NCBI RefSeq assembly: GCF_014641695.1
Contig: NZ_BMIF01000014.1
Span: 34,999-98,998 of the forward strand
DNA from: Nitratireductor aestuarii
GTDB lineage: Bacteria; Pseudomonadota; Alphaproteobacteria; Rhizobiales; Rhizobiaceae
DNA length: 64,000 bases
Direction: 5' to 3'
Shown: positions 17,167-24,883 of the stretch, piece after piece
How the letters are laid out: each line of letters starts with the position of its first letter
How positions within the stretch are numbered: position 1 is the first letter of the stretch
Position numbers and translations under genes: made by a program
The notes under the pieces: generated by a model
Databases searched by the model: none
Seen by the model: only the letters and a program-made list of their open reading frames with translations
What the model was told of the DNA's origin: nothing

Positions 17167-18807
17167 TCACGCCGTAAGAGCTTGTTCGAGCATCGCAGCA
17201 CCACGCGCAACGTCGATAACCCACGCAGCATCGGACGCATCCTTGCCGCGCCAGGCGACGTGACCATCCGGCCTCACCAGCACCAGAGGCTGCTCGTAGA
17301 GCTTGGCGATCTCCGCATCTGCGATCGCTTCCACGCGCAGCGGAACGCCCGCCTTGTCTGCAGCCGCAACGAATGCTGACGCGGCATCTGCTTGCGCGCC
17401 GAAATCAAGCAGAACAAAGTCCCGGCCATAGAGATCGAGTATCGTGCGGCCGTCACTGAGCCATGCGTGCGGTGCCCGGTGCCCCGGACGTGCGGTGGGG
17501 ATGTAGGTGGTGTATTCGTCAGGCGTAGCTGGCGTTCCATCCGGAACACAGATCGGGGAGTTTTCGTACCGGTAGCCGAGCTGAATGCCCCACGACTGCC
17601 AGTCGGAACGGGTGTTTTCCTTAAGCGCGTGGCCGATTTCCTTGCGCAGGCGATCGCCTTCCTCGCCCGGGGTGTTGATGCCTGACGTATCGACGGGCAC
17701 ATTCCAGGTCTTGAAGTTGTGCGTCGAAAAGGCTGCATTGCGTACAGCGATCGGCCGGCGTTCCGCTTCATAGCTTTCAAGCAGGTGGTCACCACCCCAG
17801 CCCTTGAGCGTGCCAGCCATCTTCCATCCAAGATCGACAACGTCGCCAAAGCCGGTGTTGACGCCCATGCCACCCGTTGGCGACATCGTATGGGCGGCAT
17901 CGCCGGCGATCAGGACATGGCCTTTCTTGTAGTTCTCGGCAACCAACTCGGTACGACGCCATGGCACGATGGTGATGACTTCGAACGGAATGTCGTCGCG
18001 GCCGAGTGCGCGCTTGATCCAGCCTTCCGAGTCAAAATTCTGGATGTCGAACCGCTCCTCGCTGCCGAAAACCGTCAGGCGCCAGAGCTTGCTGCCATCG
18101 ATGACGGTCAGGTTGCCCCAGGTGCCTTCAGGACCAACCAGGATACAGCGTTCGATATCGCCGATCTGGGTCATCTCAAGCAGATCGGGACAGCGGAACA
18201 GAATACCGATCGAGTAATTGATCTTCGTCTTGCCTATCATCGGGATACCGAGATCGGTACGCACCATGCTCAGGGCGCCGTCGCAGCCGATCATGTACTT
18301 CGCCTTGACGGTCACCACTTCGCCGGTCTTTTCATCCCGGACTGTCGCGCTGACCCCCCCGTCCGTATCGGTGAAACTCTCCAGCGTATGCTGGAAGCGC
18401 AGATCGATCGCCGGCTGCTCGCCCGCGAAACGCTGCAGGATCGGATCGAGCCACATCTGCGGACAACGCTGGCGTTTGTGCGGCGTACCTTCGGGGATCG
18501 GCGACTCCGCCGTCGAAGGATAGTCATCACGCTCAAGCTGATGGCCGGTCAGTGCCGTGCAGAAGACGATGGAGAGCTTGTAGTCGTCAGGAAAACCCGA
18601 CGTGCGAACCTGCTCAACGAAGCCCCAGCGGCGGAAAAATTCCATGGTGCGGGTGACAATCGTACCGATCTTGGGGTGATCGATATGGCCATCCGTCTTT
18701 TCAATCAACATGCAGTCGATCCCGTTATAGGCCAGATCGATTGCCATGGTGAGTCCTACCGGTCCCGCTCCAACGATGAGAACCGGGGTGGTGATTTCCT
18801 GAGTCAT
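17167..18807 (-). CDS. FAD-dependent aromatic hydroxylase (PheA/TfdB type)
   Basis: A 546-residue class A flavin monooxygenase: GAGPVGLT at 13-20 binds ADP of FAD, the mid-protein IGCDGALS is the DG motif, and LIAGDAAHTMSP near residue 300 binds the ribityl chain. A C-terminal thioredoxin-like domain (about 430-546) is as in phenol hydroxylase relatives. Such enzymes add oxygen to phenols, hydroxypyridines or other activated rings using NAD(P)H. ATG 18807 has GGAG upstream. It sits between tctC and the deacetylase gene, suggesting ring hydroxylation as an early step for the imported compound. Confidence 0.85.
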   Translation of the reverse strand: MTQEITTPVLIVGAGPVGLTMAIDLAYNGIDCMLIEKTDGHIDHPKIGTIVTRTMEFFRRWGFVEQVRTSGFPDDYKLSIVFCTALTGHQLERDDYPSTAESPIPEGTPHKRQRCPQMWLDPILQRFAGEQPAIDLRFQHTLESFTDTDGGVSATVRDEKTGEVVTVKAKYMIGCDGALSMVRTDLGIPMIGKTKINYSIGILFRCPDLLEMTQIGDIERCILVGPEGTWGNLTVIDGSKLWRLTVFGSEERFDIQNFDSEGWIKRALGRDDIPFEVITIVPWRRTELVAENYKKGHVLIAGDAAHTMSPTGGMGVNTGFGDVVDLGWKMAGTLKGWGGDHLLESYEAERRPIAVRNAAFSTHNFKTWNVPVDTSGINTPGEEGDRLRKEIGHALKENTRSDWQSWGIQLGYRYENSPICVPDGTPATPDEYTTYIPTARPGHRAPHAWLSDGRTILDLYGRDFVLLDFGAQADAASAFVAAADKAGVPLRVEAIADAEIAKLYEQPLVLVRPDGHVAWRGKDASDAAWVIDVARGAAMLEQALTA

Positions 18808-18830
18808 ACCAACTCCATAACAGGCAAAGC

Positions 18831-18852
18831 GGGGGCGCCCACCAGCGCCCCC
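18831..18852 (-). other. Stem-loop between tctC and hydroxylase gene
   Basis: GGGGGCGC (18831-18838) and GCGCCCCC (18845-18852) form a perfect 8-base stem with a 6-base loop, immediately after the tctC stop on the minus strand. Without a clear T-run it is probably a stabilising or partial attenuating stem that raises binding-protein yield. Confidence 0.6.
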
Positions 18853-18859
18853 AAAGATG

Positions 18860-19849
18860 TTACTTGAACGAGATGTTGTTTTCTTCGGAAACCCGCTTCC
18901 AGGTCTCGGCCGTGCTGGTGATGGCCTCGTGGAAATCTTCGGGGTTCTCGACCACCGTTTCCATGCCCTGCTCGCCGGCAACGCGAACAACGTCATCGGT
19001 TTTTGCAGCCGCCTTTGAAGCTTCGGACAGCTTTGCAAGCACATCTTCAGGCAGGCCTGCGGGTCCGAGAACGCCGTACCAGCTCTGCGATACTTCAAGC
19101 TGCGGGAAGCCGGCGGCGGTAAATGTTGGAACTTCGGGCATGTTCGGGTCCGCCGCCGCCGTGGTCACGCCCAGGAACTTCAGCTCTTCACCGCCCTTGT
19201 AGGGCAGAGCCAGGGGCACACCCATGAACATCGCGTCGATCGTACCGGCAATCAGGTCCGTCGATGCCGGGCCGTTGCCCTGGTAAGGGATATGCTCTGC
19301 CTCGAAGCCGGCTTCACTCTTGAAGAGTTCCATCGTGAGATGGTGAATGGTGCCAACGCCGGGAGAACCATAGTTGATGCCGTCCGGATTTTCTTTCGCA
19401 TACGCTACAAATTCTTCAATTGTATTTGCAGGTATATCCTTGTTGACTGCCAGCACTATGGAATGGGTCATGATGCGGCTGATCGGCTGGTAAGCCTTGG
19501 AAATGTCATAGGACAGATCCGGGTAGAGCAGAGGCGCGATCGAGAGAAGACTCGAACCGCTCCAAAGCAGGGTGTAGCCGTCAGCGGCGGCAGAAGCCAC
19601 CATGCCGCCACCGGTCGTGCCGCCCGCACCGGGGCGATTGTCGACAACAACTGGCTGATTGAGCTGCTTTGACAGCGCGTCAGCAAAGATGCGCGCCGTG
19701 AGATCTGTATTTCCGCCAGGCGCGAACGGGACAATAAGTGTAACCGGGCGAGACGGATAGTCTTGCGCCATTGCCGGCAAGGTGAAGCTCATTGCTGTAG
19801 CTGCGATAGCAGCTCCAATGAACGCTCTTTTCGTTAGCTTGTATTTCAT
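18860..19849 (-). CDS. tctC: TTT-family periplasmic binding protein TctC
   Basis: A 329-residue binding protein (Bug family). Residues 1-29 form a signal peptide ending AMAQ; the mature protein begins DYPSRPVTLIVPFAPGG, the near-universal Bug signature for carboxylate recognition, followed by NTDLTAR. ATG 19849 has a GGAGGGG site; an upstream in-frame ATG would ruin the signal peptide. The gene is 47 bases downstream of the AMDase-like gene and is separated from the hydroxylase gene by a stem-loop. Cargo is probably a carboxylate related to this regulon's substrate. Confidence 0.92.
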   Translation of the reverse strand: MKYKLTKRAFIGAAIAATAMSFTLPAMAQDYPSRPVTLIVPFAPGGNTDLTARIFADALSKQLNQPVVVDNRPGAGGTTGGGMVASAAADGYTLLWSGSSLLSIAPLLYPDLSYDISKAYQPISRIMTHSIVLAVNKDIPANTIEEFVAYAKENPDGINYGSPGVGTIHHLTMELFKSEAGFEAEHIPYQGNGPASTDLIAGTIDAMFMGVPLALPYKGGEELKFLGVTTAAADPNMPEVPTFTAAGFPQLEVSQSWYGVLGPAGLPEDVLAKLSEASKAAAKTDDVVRVAGEQGMETVVENPEDFHEAITSTAETWKRVSEENNISFK

Positions 19850-19895
19850 TGTTCCCCTCCTTTGTATTGGCACCGTTTGTGCCGCAGGATTTTTT

Positions 19896-20666
19896 CTAGG
19901 CTCGAAGACGATTGCGCCAACCGCCAAACAACGGCTCGGTTGGGGTGGGCTCTGGCAATGCTACACCTGTTGCCTGCATGACCGCCCATGCCAGACACAA
20001 GTTCGAGGATAGCACAGGTTTGCCAATCTTTGTTGAGACGTCAGGTATAGCCTTGATCGTCGGCATGCCGGTGCCGGTCAGGATCAGTACATCGGCGCTG
20101 TCGAGCTTCAGACGCGATACGTTCTCCAGTACCGAGTCAGAGCGGATCTTGTAGACGCTGCGCGTGTCGGAAGGATCAAGCGGCGCATAGGCGTGATCTA
20201 CAACGTCAAACCCGGCCTTGCGCCAGTAACCGATACTGAGTTCGGCCAACCAATCCGGGTAGGGCGCGAAGACTACGATCCGTTCGGCCCCGAGGTGCCT
20301 GAGCGCAGCTTCAATTGCCGCAGCTGCCGAAATCACCGGGTAGCCGAAACGATCCTGCATCGCGGCCATGACCTCAGCATCACGTTCGCGGCCAACAATA
20401 TAGGATGAGCCGGTACAAGCATAAGCACCACAATCTACTTCTGCTGTATCGTAAGCATCCAGTGTTTCATCAAGATGTTCCAGATAACCAACGAGCCGGT
20501 CCTTGGAATCGGTACGGCTTCCCTTCAGACGCGACGTGATGATGTTGACACCATCCGGCATCAGCGCATGAAATTCCGGCTCTACAATGGGGTTTGCCTG
20601 AGGAACTGTCAGCCCGATTGTGGCGACTGCCCCGTACTCTCGGTCCTTGTGCGTAACCAACGCCAT
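19896..20666 (-). CDS. Maleate isomerase/arylmalonate decarboxylase-like protein
   Basis: A 256-residue member of the Asp/Glu racemase superfamily, branch of maleate cis-trans isomerase and arylmalonate decarboxylase. The first active-site loop is ACTGSSY with C84. The second loop reads LTGTGMPTIKAI at 196-207, so the position usually held by the second cysteine is G198. Maleate isomerase needs both cysteines and AMDase normally uses the second one, so the chemistry here is likely different or reversed in handedness. ATG 20666 has GGAGAG upstream. It is the first gene of the tct arm, behind the shared promoter element. Confidence 0.72.
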   Translation of the reverse strand: MALVTHKDREYGAVATIGLTVPQANPIVEPEFHALMPDGVNIITSRLKGSRTDSKDRLVGYLEHLDETLDAYDTAEVDCGAYACTGSSYIVGRERDAEVMAAMQDRFGYPVISAAAAIEAALRHLGAERIVVFAPYPDWLAELSIGYWRKAGFDVVDHAYAPLDPSDTRSVYKIRSDSVLENVSRLKLDSADVLILTGTGMPTIKAIPDVSTKIGKPVLSSNLCLAWAVMQATGVALPEPTPTEPLFGGWRNRLRA

Positions 20667-20708
20667 AGTGCACTCTCTCCCAACTCCAGGGGCATCCTGC
20701 CCGCATAG

Positions 20709-20724
20709 GAGTAAACTGTCAACA
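20709..20724 (-). promoter_or_regulatory. Second copy of the GntR-type promoter element
   Basis: Minus-strand TGTTGACAGTTTACTC, containing a consensus -35 TTGACA, matches the element in front of gntR (12762-12747) at 15 of 16 bases. It lies 43 bases upstream of the AMDase-like start codon, versus 33 bases at the gntR operon. This is the main evidence that both arms form one regulon. Confidence 0.6.
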
Positions 20725-20725
20725 G

Positions 20726-21049
20726 ATCGCAATCGTGATTTCTGGCACGTGTGGGCAGCCTCTCTGCCCAACTCGTGAGCACCCCTCCCCTTCGATAGGG
20801 CCGATGCCCTATCGCACGGATGCATGCGGTTCTTACCCCGCAGTCATACCGGACGGTCGCGACGTGCACTCGCGCTGGAACCGGTGGCCATGCATTGCCT
20901 TTCGGTTGCCCGAAATCAGGGCAGAAAGGGACACTTTTTGTGCAATGCACAATTGCATAGAGCCGATGCAAAAACGTCGCTCGCATGTTCCGCGGAACGT
21001 GCCTACATTCCTATTGTGCAATGCAGCAAAACAAAGAGGAGTGAAGATA
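20726..21049. promoter_or_regulatory. Intergenic region rich in TGCA-type sites
   Basis: This non-coding stretch leads to the 51-residue gene at 21050. It holds TTGTGC-AAT-GCACAA (20938-20952), a perfect inverted repeat, and a second partial copy TTGTGCAATGCAGCA (21014-21028); both contain TGC-N3-GCA. TTGCAT/ATGCAA arms occur at 20953-20958 and 20966-20971. The spacing and repetition suggest operator sites for a regulator that is not encoded nearby. Confidence 0.5.
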
Positions 21050-21205
21050 ATGCGTAGGCAATCAACCTTTGGAAGTTTCCTGGACACCGTAGCAAGCGCG
21101 ATCGCTGTTTCCGTCGCAGTTCGCGAACACCGCGCACCTCGTGCAAGCGATCTGACCACGCTCGGCATCGATCCGATGCAGTTCAGCAAGATGGGCCGCT
21201 ACTAA
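21050..21205 (+). CDS. DUF1127-like 51-residue protein
   Basis: A 51-residue basic protein starting MRRQSTFGSFLDTVASAIAV and ending RASDLTTLGIDPMQFSKMGRY. The C-terminal DLTTLGIDPMQFSKMG fits the DUF1127-like rhizobial mini-proteins with a central leucine/arginine helix and a terminal LGI motif. AGAGGAG lies 6 bases before the ATG and a strong terminator follows 50 bases after the stop, so it is a stand-alone transcript. Known DUF1127 proteins affect small-RNA turnover, phosphate or motility traits; function here is not known. Confidence 0.72.
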   Translation: MRRQSTFGSFLDTVASAIAVSVAVREHRAPRASDLTTLGIDPMQFSKMGRY

Positions 21206-21254
21206 TTGCTCGGCATGTGTAACAACGAGCCCGACGGTAATACGTCCCAATAGC

Positions 21255-21288
21255 AAGCCAACGCGAACACCACCGCGTTGGCTTTTTC
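21255..21288 (+). terminator. Rho-independent terminator
   Basis: AAGCCAACGCG (21255-21265) and CGCGTTGGCTT (21274-21284) form a perfect 11-base stem with an 8-base loop, followed by a T-rich run. It ends the mini-gene transcript and may also block read-through against the convergent racemase-like gene. Confidence 0.9.
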
Positions 21289-21331
21289 TTTGCGTCATCC
21301 CCGAGCGGATCCTACCGCAAGACCAGCAGCC

Positions 21332-21997
21332 TCAAACCTTCGAACCGACTACGACGCCAGCGCGGGCGCAGGCCAGACGTGCACCGGCGGCGACAGGTTC
21401 GATGACAGGCACCGGCACCATCGGGGCGATGGTGCGCGCGGCATCCGCGAGCGGGCCGCCGCCGATCAGGATCGCCTCAGCCCCCTCCTCCGATACAGCT
21501 TCATGGCAGGAAGCCAGGAGCGTTTGGGCCAGACGTTCTGGGTCCGACATTACTTCCACACTTCCAGCGATCCGAACGGAAATCAGGTTGTTTCCGTGGC
21601 CAAGCCTTACCGCCCGCCTCATGATCGCTGCTTTCAATTCGGGCGTCGTGGTAACGATGGAAAACCTTCGCCCCTTGAGCGATGCCTCCTTCATTCCGGC
21701 CTCGGCGATGCCGGTGACGGAAATCGATATGCGCCGGCGCAGCCTGTCCAGTCCCGGATCGCCGAACCCGGAAATGAGAATGCCGCGGAAACCTTCGGCG
21801 GCCAGTTCCTCACCGCGCTCGATTGCAAGCCGAGCCGCTTTCTCCAGCGCCTCTTCGTCCGCAATGACCAGCGGCCCGGATCTGGCAGTGAAGCCCTCGA
21901 TGGAGACGGCGGGCCCAACGGCTTGCCGCGCTACGGCGGTCATGCGCGCGGTGGTCTTGGCATTGGCGTTGGGATTGAGAAGAGCAAGACGGATCAC
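21332..21997 (-). CDS. Asp/Glu/hydantoin racemase-like protein lacking both active-site cysteines
   Basis: A 221-residue protein of the hydantoin racemase family, with N-terminal LALLNPNANAKTT, the loop ILISGFGDPGL at 73-83 and the loop AILIGGGPLAD at 175-185. In hydantoin racemases the two catalytic cysteines sit where this protein has G77 and G180; DNA reads GGG and GGC, so this is not a translation slip. The start is GTG 21997, overlapping the stop of the ATPase gene upstream (GTGA). It is the last gene of a peptide-type importer operon. It may be a non-racemase member (binding, isomerase or regulatory role). Confidence 0.72.
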   Translation of the reverse strand: MIRLALLNPNANAKTTARMTAVARQAVGPAVSIEGFTARSGPLVIADEEALEKAARLAIERGEELAAEGFRGILISGFGDPGLDRLRRRISISVTGIAEAGMKEASLKGRRFSIVTTTPELKAAIMRRAVRLGHGNNLISVRIAGSVEVMSDPERLAQTLLASCHEAVSEEGAEAILIGGGPLADAARTIAPMVPVPVIEPVAAGARLACARAGVVVGSKV

Positions 21998-22986
21998 GCG
22001 GCCACACTCCCCACCCGGATGCAGGCGGCACTTCTGCCCGCCCCGACCGATGCAGGTGCTGGGATGACGTTCCGGCACTCGGGCATTGCCATGGCGCAAC
22101 GCGGACTGAAAGCGCAGCCCGAAGGCATGTTGGCAAGATCTGGCGGCATGCCGGGAATCGCTTCGACGCGCTCTCCGGCCATGGCCCCATGGATGGTGGA
22201 AGACAGAAGACCACGGGCATAAGGGTGGGCCGGCGACTTCAGGACATCTGCGGCCGACCCCATCTCAACGATACGTCCGGCGTACATGACCGCAACCCTG
22301 TCTGAAATCTCTGCGGCAACGCCGACATCGTGGGTGACGAAGATGGTCGCCATGCCGAGTTCCTTCTGCAGTTCGCGCAGGAGAAGGATCACCTGGATCT
22401 GGACGGTCGCGTCGAGTGCCGTTGTGGGCTCGTCGGCGAGGAGCAGCTTGGGAGAACAGGCGAGCGCCAGCGCGATCATGGCGCGCTGTCTCATGCCGCC
22501 GGACATCTCGTGCGGATAGTTGTCGAGCCGGGACTTGGCGGAAGGGATCCGCACCAGCTCCAGCATTTCAAGAGCACGCGCATAGGCAGCGTCCCATGAG
22601 CATTGCTTGTGGCGCACCACCGTCTCCGCGATCTGCCGTCCAACGGTGAACACCGGATCGAAGGCTAGCGACGGCTCCTGGAAAATCATCGCCACGTCAT
22701 TGCCGCGATAGCTGGCAAGCTCGCGGCGCTTGAGAGCGAGCACATCGCGCCCCTCCATCAAGATGGAGCCGGAGATCGTCGTGCGCTTCTGCGGCAGGAT
22801 GCGCAGCAGCGCACGCATAGTCACGCTCTTTCCGCTGCCGGATTCGCCGATCAGTCCCAGCACTTCGCCGCGTCCCAGGTCGAAACTGATGCGGTCGAGC
22901 GCGGTGATTGGACCCCGGTCCGTCTTGAAGCCGACGGTCAGATCGCGCACGGAGAGCAAGGGTTCACGCGCTGTGAAGGCGCTCAT
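21994..22986 (-). CDS. Peptide-type ABC importer ATPase (DppD-like)
   Basis: A 330-residue ATPase with Walker [10 protein letters not shown], signature SGGMRQRAM, Walker [13 protein letters not shown] and the C-terminal oligopeptide-transporter extension with clustered cysteines (CAFSPRCAMAMPEC). The conserved cysteine spacing in that extension is typical of the DppD/DppF type. Four-base overlaps couple it to the ATPase gene before and the racemase-like gene after. With DppF, DppB, DppC and the binding protein it makes a complete importer. Confidence 0.92.
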   Translation of the reverse strand: MSAFTAREPLLSVRDLTVGFKTDRGPITALDRISFDLGRGEVLGLIGESGSGKSVTMRALLRILPQKRTTISGSILMEGRDVLALKRRELASYRGNDVAMIFQEPSLAFDPVFTVGRQIAETVVRHKQCSWDAAYARALEMLELVRIPSAKSRLDNYPHEMSGGMRQRAMIALALACSPKLLLADEPTTALDATVQIQVILLLRELQKELGMATIFVTHDVGVAAEISDRVAVMYAGRIVEMGSAADVLKSPAHPYARGLLSSTIHGAMAGERVEAIPGMPPDLANMPSGCAFSPRCAMAMPECRNVIPAPASVGAGRSAACIRVGSVAA

Positions 22987-24002
22987 TGCGCTTCTCCTTC
23001 CGTCCAGTAGGGCGATTTTGGATCGCTTCGATGGCAGGCCGCGACATGTTCAGGGCCTGCATCGAAGAGCGCCGGATTGATGGCCAAGCAGCTTGGCCGG
23101 GCAAGCGCGCAGCGGGGATGGAACCGACACGCCTGCGGCGGGTCGATGGGGCTTGGCGGATCACCTGCGATCGGCGCCGAGAGTGTGCGCTTTTCCGGAT
23201 CGAGGCTTGGCATCGAAGCCAGCAAGGCGCGGGTGTAGGGGTGGGCCGGATTTGCAAAGAGCGCCTCGGATGGCCCATGCTCCACGACCTTGCCCAGATA
23301 CATGACCATCACATGGTCGCTGATGTAGCGCACCACATTGAGGTCGTGAGAGATGAAGATATAGGTGAGGTTCATCTCCCGCTTGAGATCAATCAGCAGG
23401 TTGAGCACCTGCGCCTCGACGGACTTGTCGAGAGCGGATACCGACTCGTCGAAGATCACCACTTTCGGTTTAAGGGCCAGTGCACGGGCGATGTTCACCC
23501 GCTGGCGCTGCCCGCCCGACAGTTCATGGGGGTAGCGTCCAGCGAACCGTGCGGGGTCGAGGCCGACACGTTCCAGGAGATGATGCGCGTTGCGCCGGGC
23601 CTCCGCACGATCCTCGCCATGAACCATCGGGCCAAACATGATCGACGCCTCGATCGTCATGCGCGGGTTGAGCGAAGCCGAGGAGTCCTGAAACACCATC
23701 TGCACCTGGCGTCGGAACGCCTTCATCTCACGAGCCGAGCGGCCAATGGCGCGATCGTTGAAGAGAAGGTCTCCACAGTCCATGCCGATCAGGCCCATGA
23801 TGAGGCGCGCGGTCGTGGACTTGCCGCAGCCGGATTCGCCGACAATGCCGAGTGTCGTGCCCTCGCGGATGCGGAAGCTTACGTCGGAGACGGCCTGCAC
23901 CACCTTGCGGGATTTCCCAAAGCTGCCGCCGACATTAAAGTGCTTGGTCATGCCAGCGACTTCCAGAATGTAGCGGGACGAGGTTGTCGCCTGTTCCATC
24001 AT
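22983..24002 (-). CDS. Peptide-type ABC importer ATPase (DppF-like)
   Basis: A 339-residue ATPase: Walker [10 protein letters not shown], signature LSGGQRQRV, Walker B VVIFDESVSALD and C-terminal cysteine extension (CRFHPRCALARPSC). ATG 24002 overlaps the permease stop as ATGA and is followed by a second ATG; the much longer upstream frame has no family similarity and is ignored. DESVSALD in place of the common DEPVSALD is a small departure that keeps the catalytic glutamate. Cytoplasmic partner of the DppD-like subunit. Confidence 0.92.
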   Translation of the reverse strand: MMEQATTSSRYILEVAGMTKHFNVGGSFGKSRKVVQAVSDVSFRIREGTTLGIVGESGCGKSTTARLIMGLIGMDCGDLLFNDRAIGRSAREMKAFRRQVQMVFQDSSASLNPRMTIEASIMFGPMVHGEDRAEARRNAHHLLERVGLDPARFAGRYPHELSGGQRQRVNIARALALKPKVVIFDESVSALDKSVEAQVLNLLIDLKREMNLTYIFISHDLNVVRYISDHVMVMYLGKVVEHGPSEALFANPAHPYTRALLASMPSLDPEKRTLSAPIAGDPPSPIDPPQACRFHPRCALARPSCLAINPALFDAGPEHVAACHRSDPKSPYWTEGEAQ

Positions 24003-24883
24003 TTCACATCCATGGCGCTGCGCAGTCCGTCGGACAGCAGGTTGAAGCTGAGCGAGACGATGAAAATCATCACGCCGGGAAGGGCTGCGATCAGCGGCTG
24101 GCTGTAGATCGAATTGCGGAGCGTATTGAGCATCAGGCCCCATTCCGGTGTCGGCGGCCGGGCGCCAAGCCCGATGAAGGAAAGGCCTGCGGCCATAATG
24201 ATGGCCACCGAAAGCAGGCTGGAGGCGTAGACCAGCACCGGCCCCATGATGTTTCCGAGAATGTGGACGCGGATGATGGTAAAGGCGCCGGCACCGCTGG
24301 CACGAGCGGCTTCCACAAAGTCTAGCGATCGCACCTGTGTCGTGGCGCTTTCAGAGACGCGGATCAGAGGGGGGATCAGGACAACAGTCAGCGCAACCAG
24401 CGAATTGACGAATCCTGCGCCGAGCGCCCCTGCAATCGCGACCGCGAGCAGCACCGATGGGAAGGCAAACAGGATGTCGGCAGCGCGCATGATGATAGCG
24501 TTGGTCAGTCCGCCGACGAAGCCAGCGATGGTGCCGAGCGTTCCGCCGATGAGGAGAGCGAGCGCGACGGGCAGGATTCCCATCGTCAGGGACATGCGAC
24601 CACCGAAAAGCAGCCGGGTTAGCATATCGCGACCGAGTTCGTCCGTCCCCAGGATGTAGCCGGGCGTGCCGACCGGTCGAAGCCGCCGGGCGACGCTGCC
24701 CACGGACGGATCACCGGGTGCAATGAGTGGCGCGAAGGCGGACGCGAGGATGATCAGGACCAGAACGGTGAGGCAGGCCATCGAAACCGGGTCTCTGCGC
24801 AACCGGAGCCAGACGCCGGACCAATAGCCGCGCGAAGCCCTGAGGGGCATTGCGTTGCCGCTTGCAAGTGTGTCAGCGCTCAT
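23999..24883 (-). CDS. Peptide-type ABC importer permease (DppC-like)
   Basis: A 294-residue inner-membrane permease with six hydrophobic segments, the N-terminal OppC_N segment and GTDELGRDMLTRLLFGGR near residue 78, the DppC hallmark. The EAA loop (EAARASGAGAFTIIRVHIL) contacts the ATPases. Four-base overlaps on both sides show tight coupling in the operon. Confidence 0.92.
   Translation of the reverse strand: MSADTLASGNAMPLRASRGYWSGVWLRLRRDPVSMACLTVLVLIILASAFAPLIAPGDPSVGSVARRLRPVGTPGYILGTDELGRDMLTRLLFGGRMSLTMGILPVALALLIGGTLGTIAGFVGGLTNAIIMRAADILFAFPSVLLAVAIAGALGAGFVNSLVALTVVLIPPLIRVSESATTQVRSLDFVEAARASGAGAFTIIRVHILGNIMGPVLVYASSLLSVAIIMAAGLSFIGLGARPPTPEWGLMLNTLRNSIYSQPLIAALPGVMIFIVSLSFNLLSDGLRSAMDVK

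Noticed and set aside
8706..20666. Nicotinate/maleamate pathway (nicF, nicE-like set)
   Set aside because: The isochorismatase-type and maleate-isomerase-like proteins are suggestive, but NicX, NicD and NicAB homologues are missing and the isomerase-like protein lacks its second cysteine.
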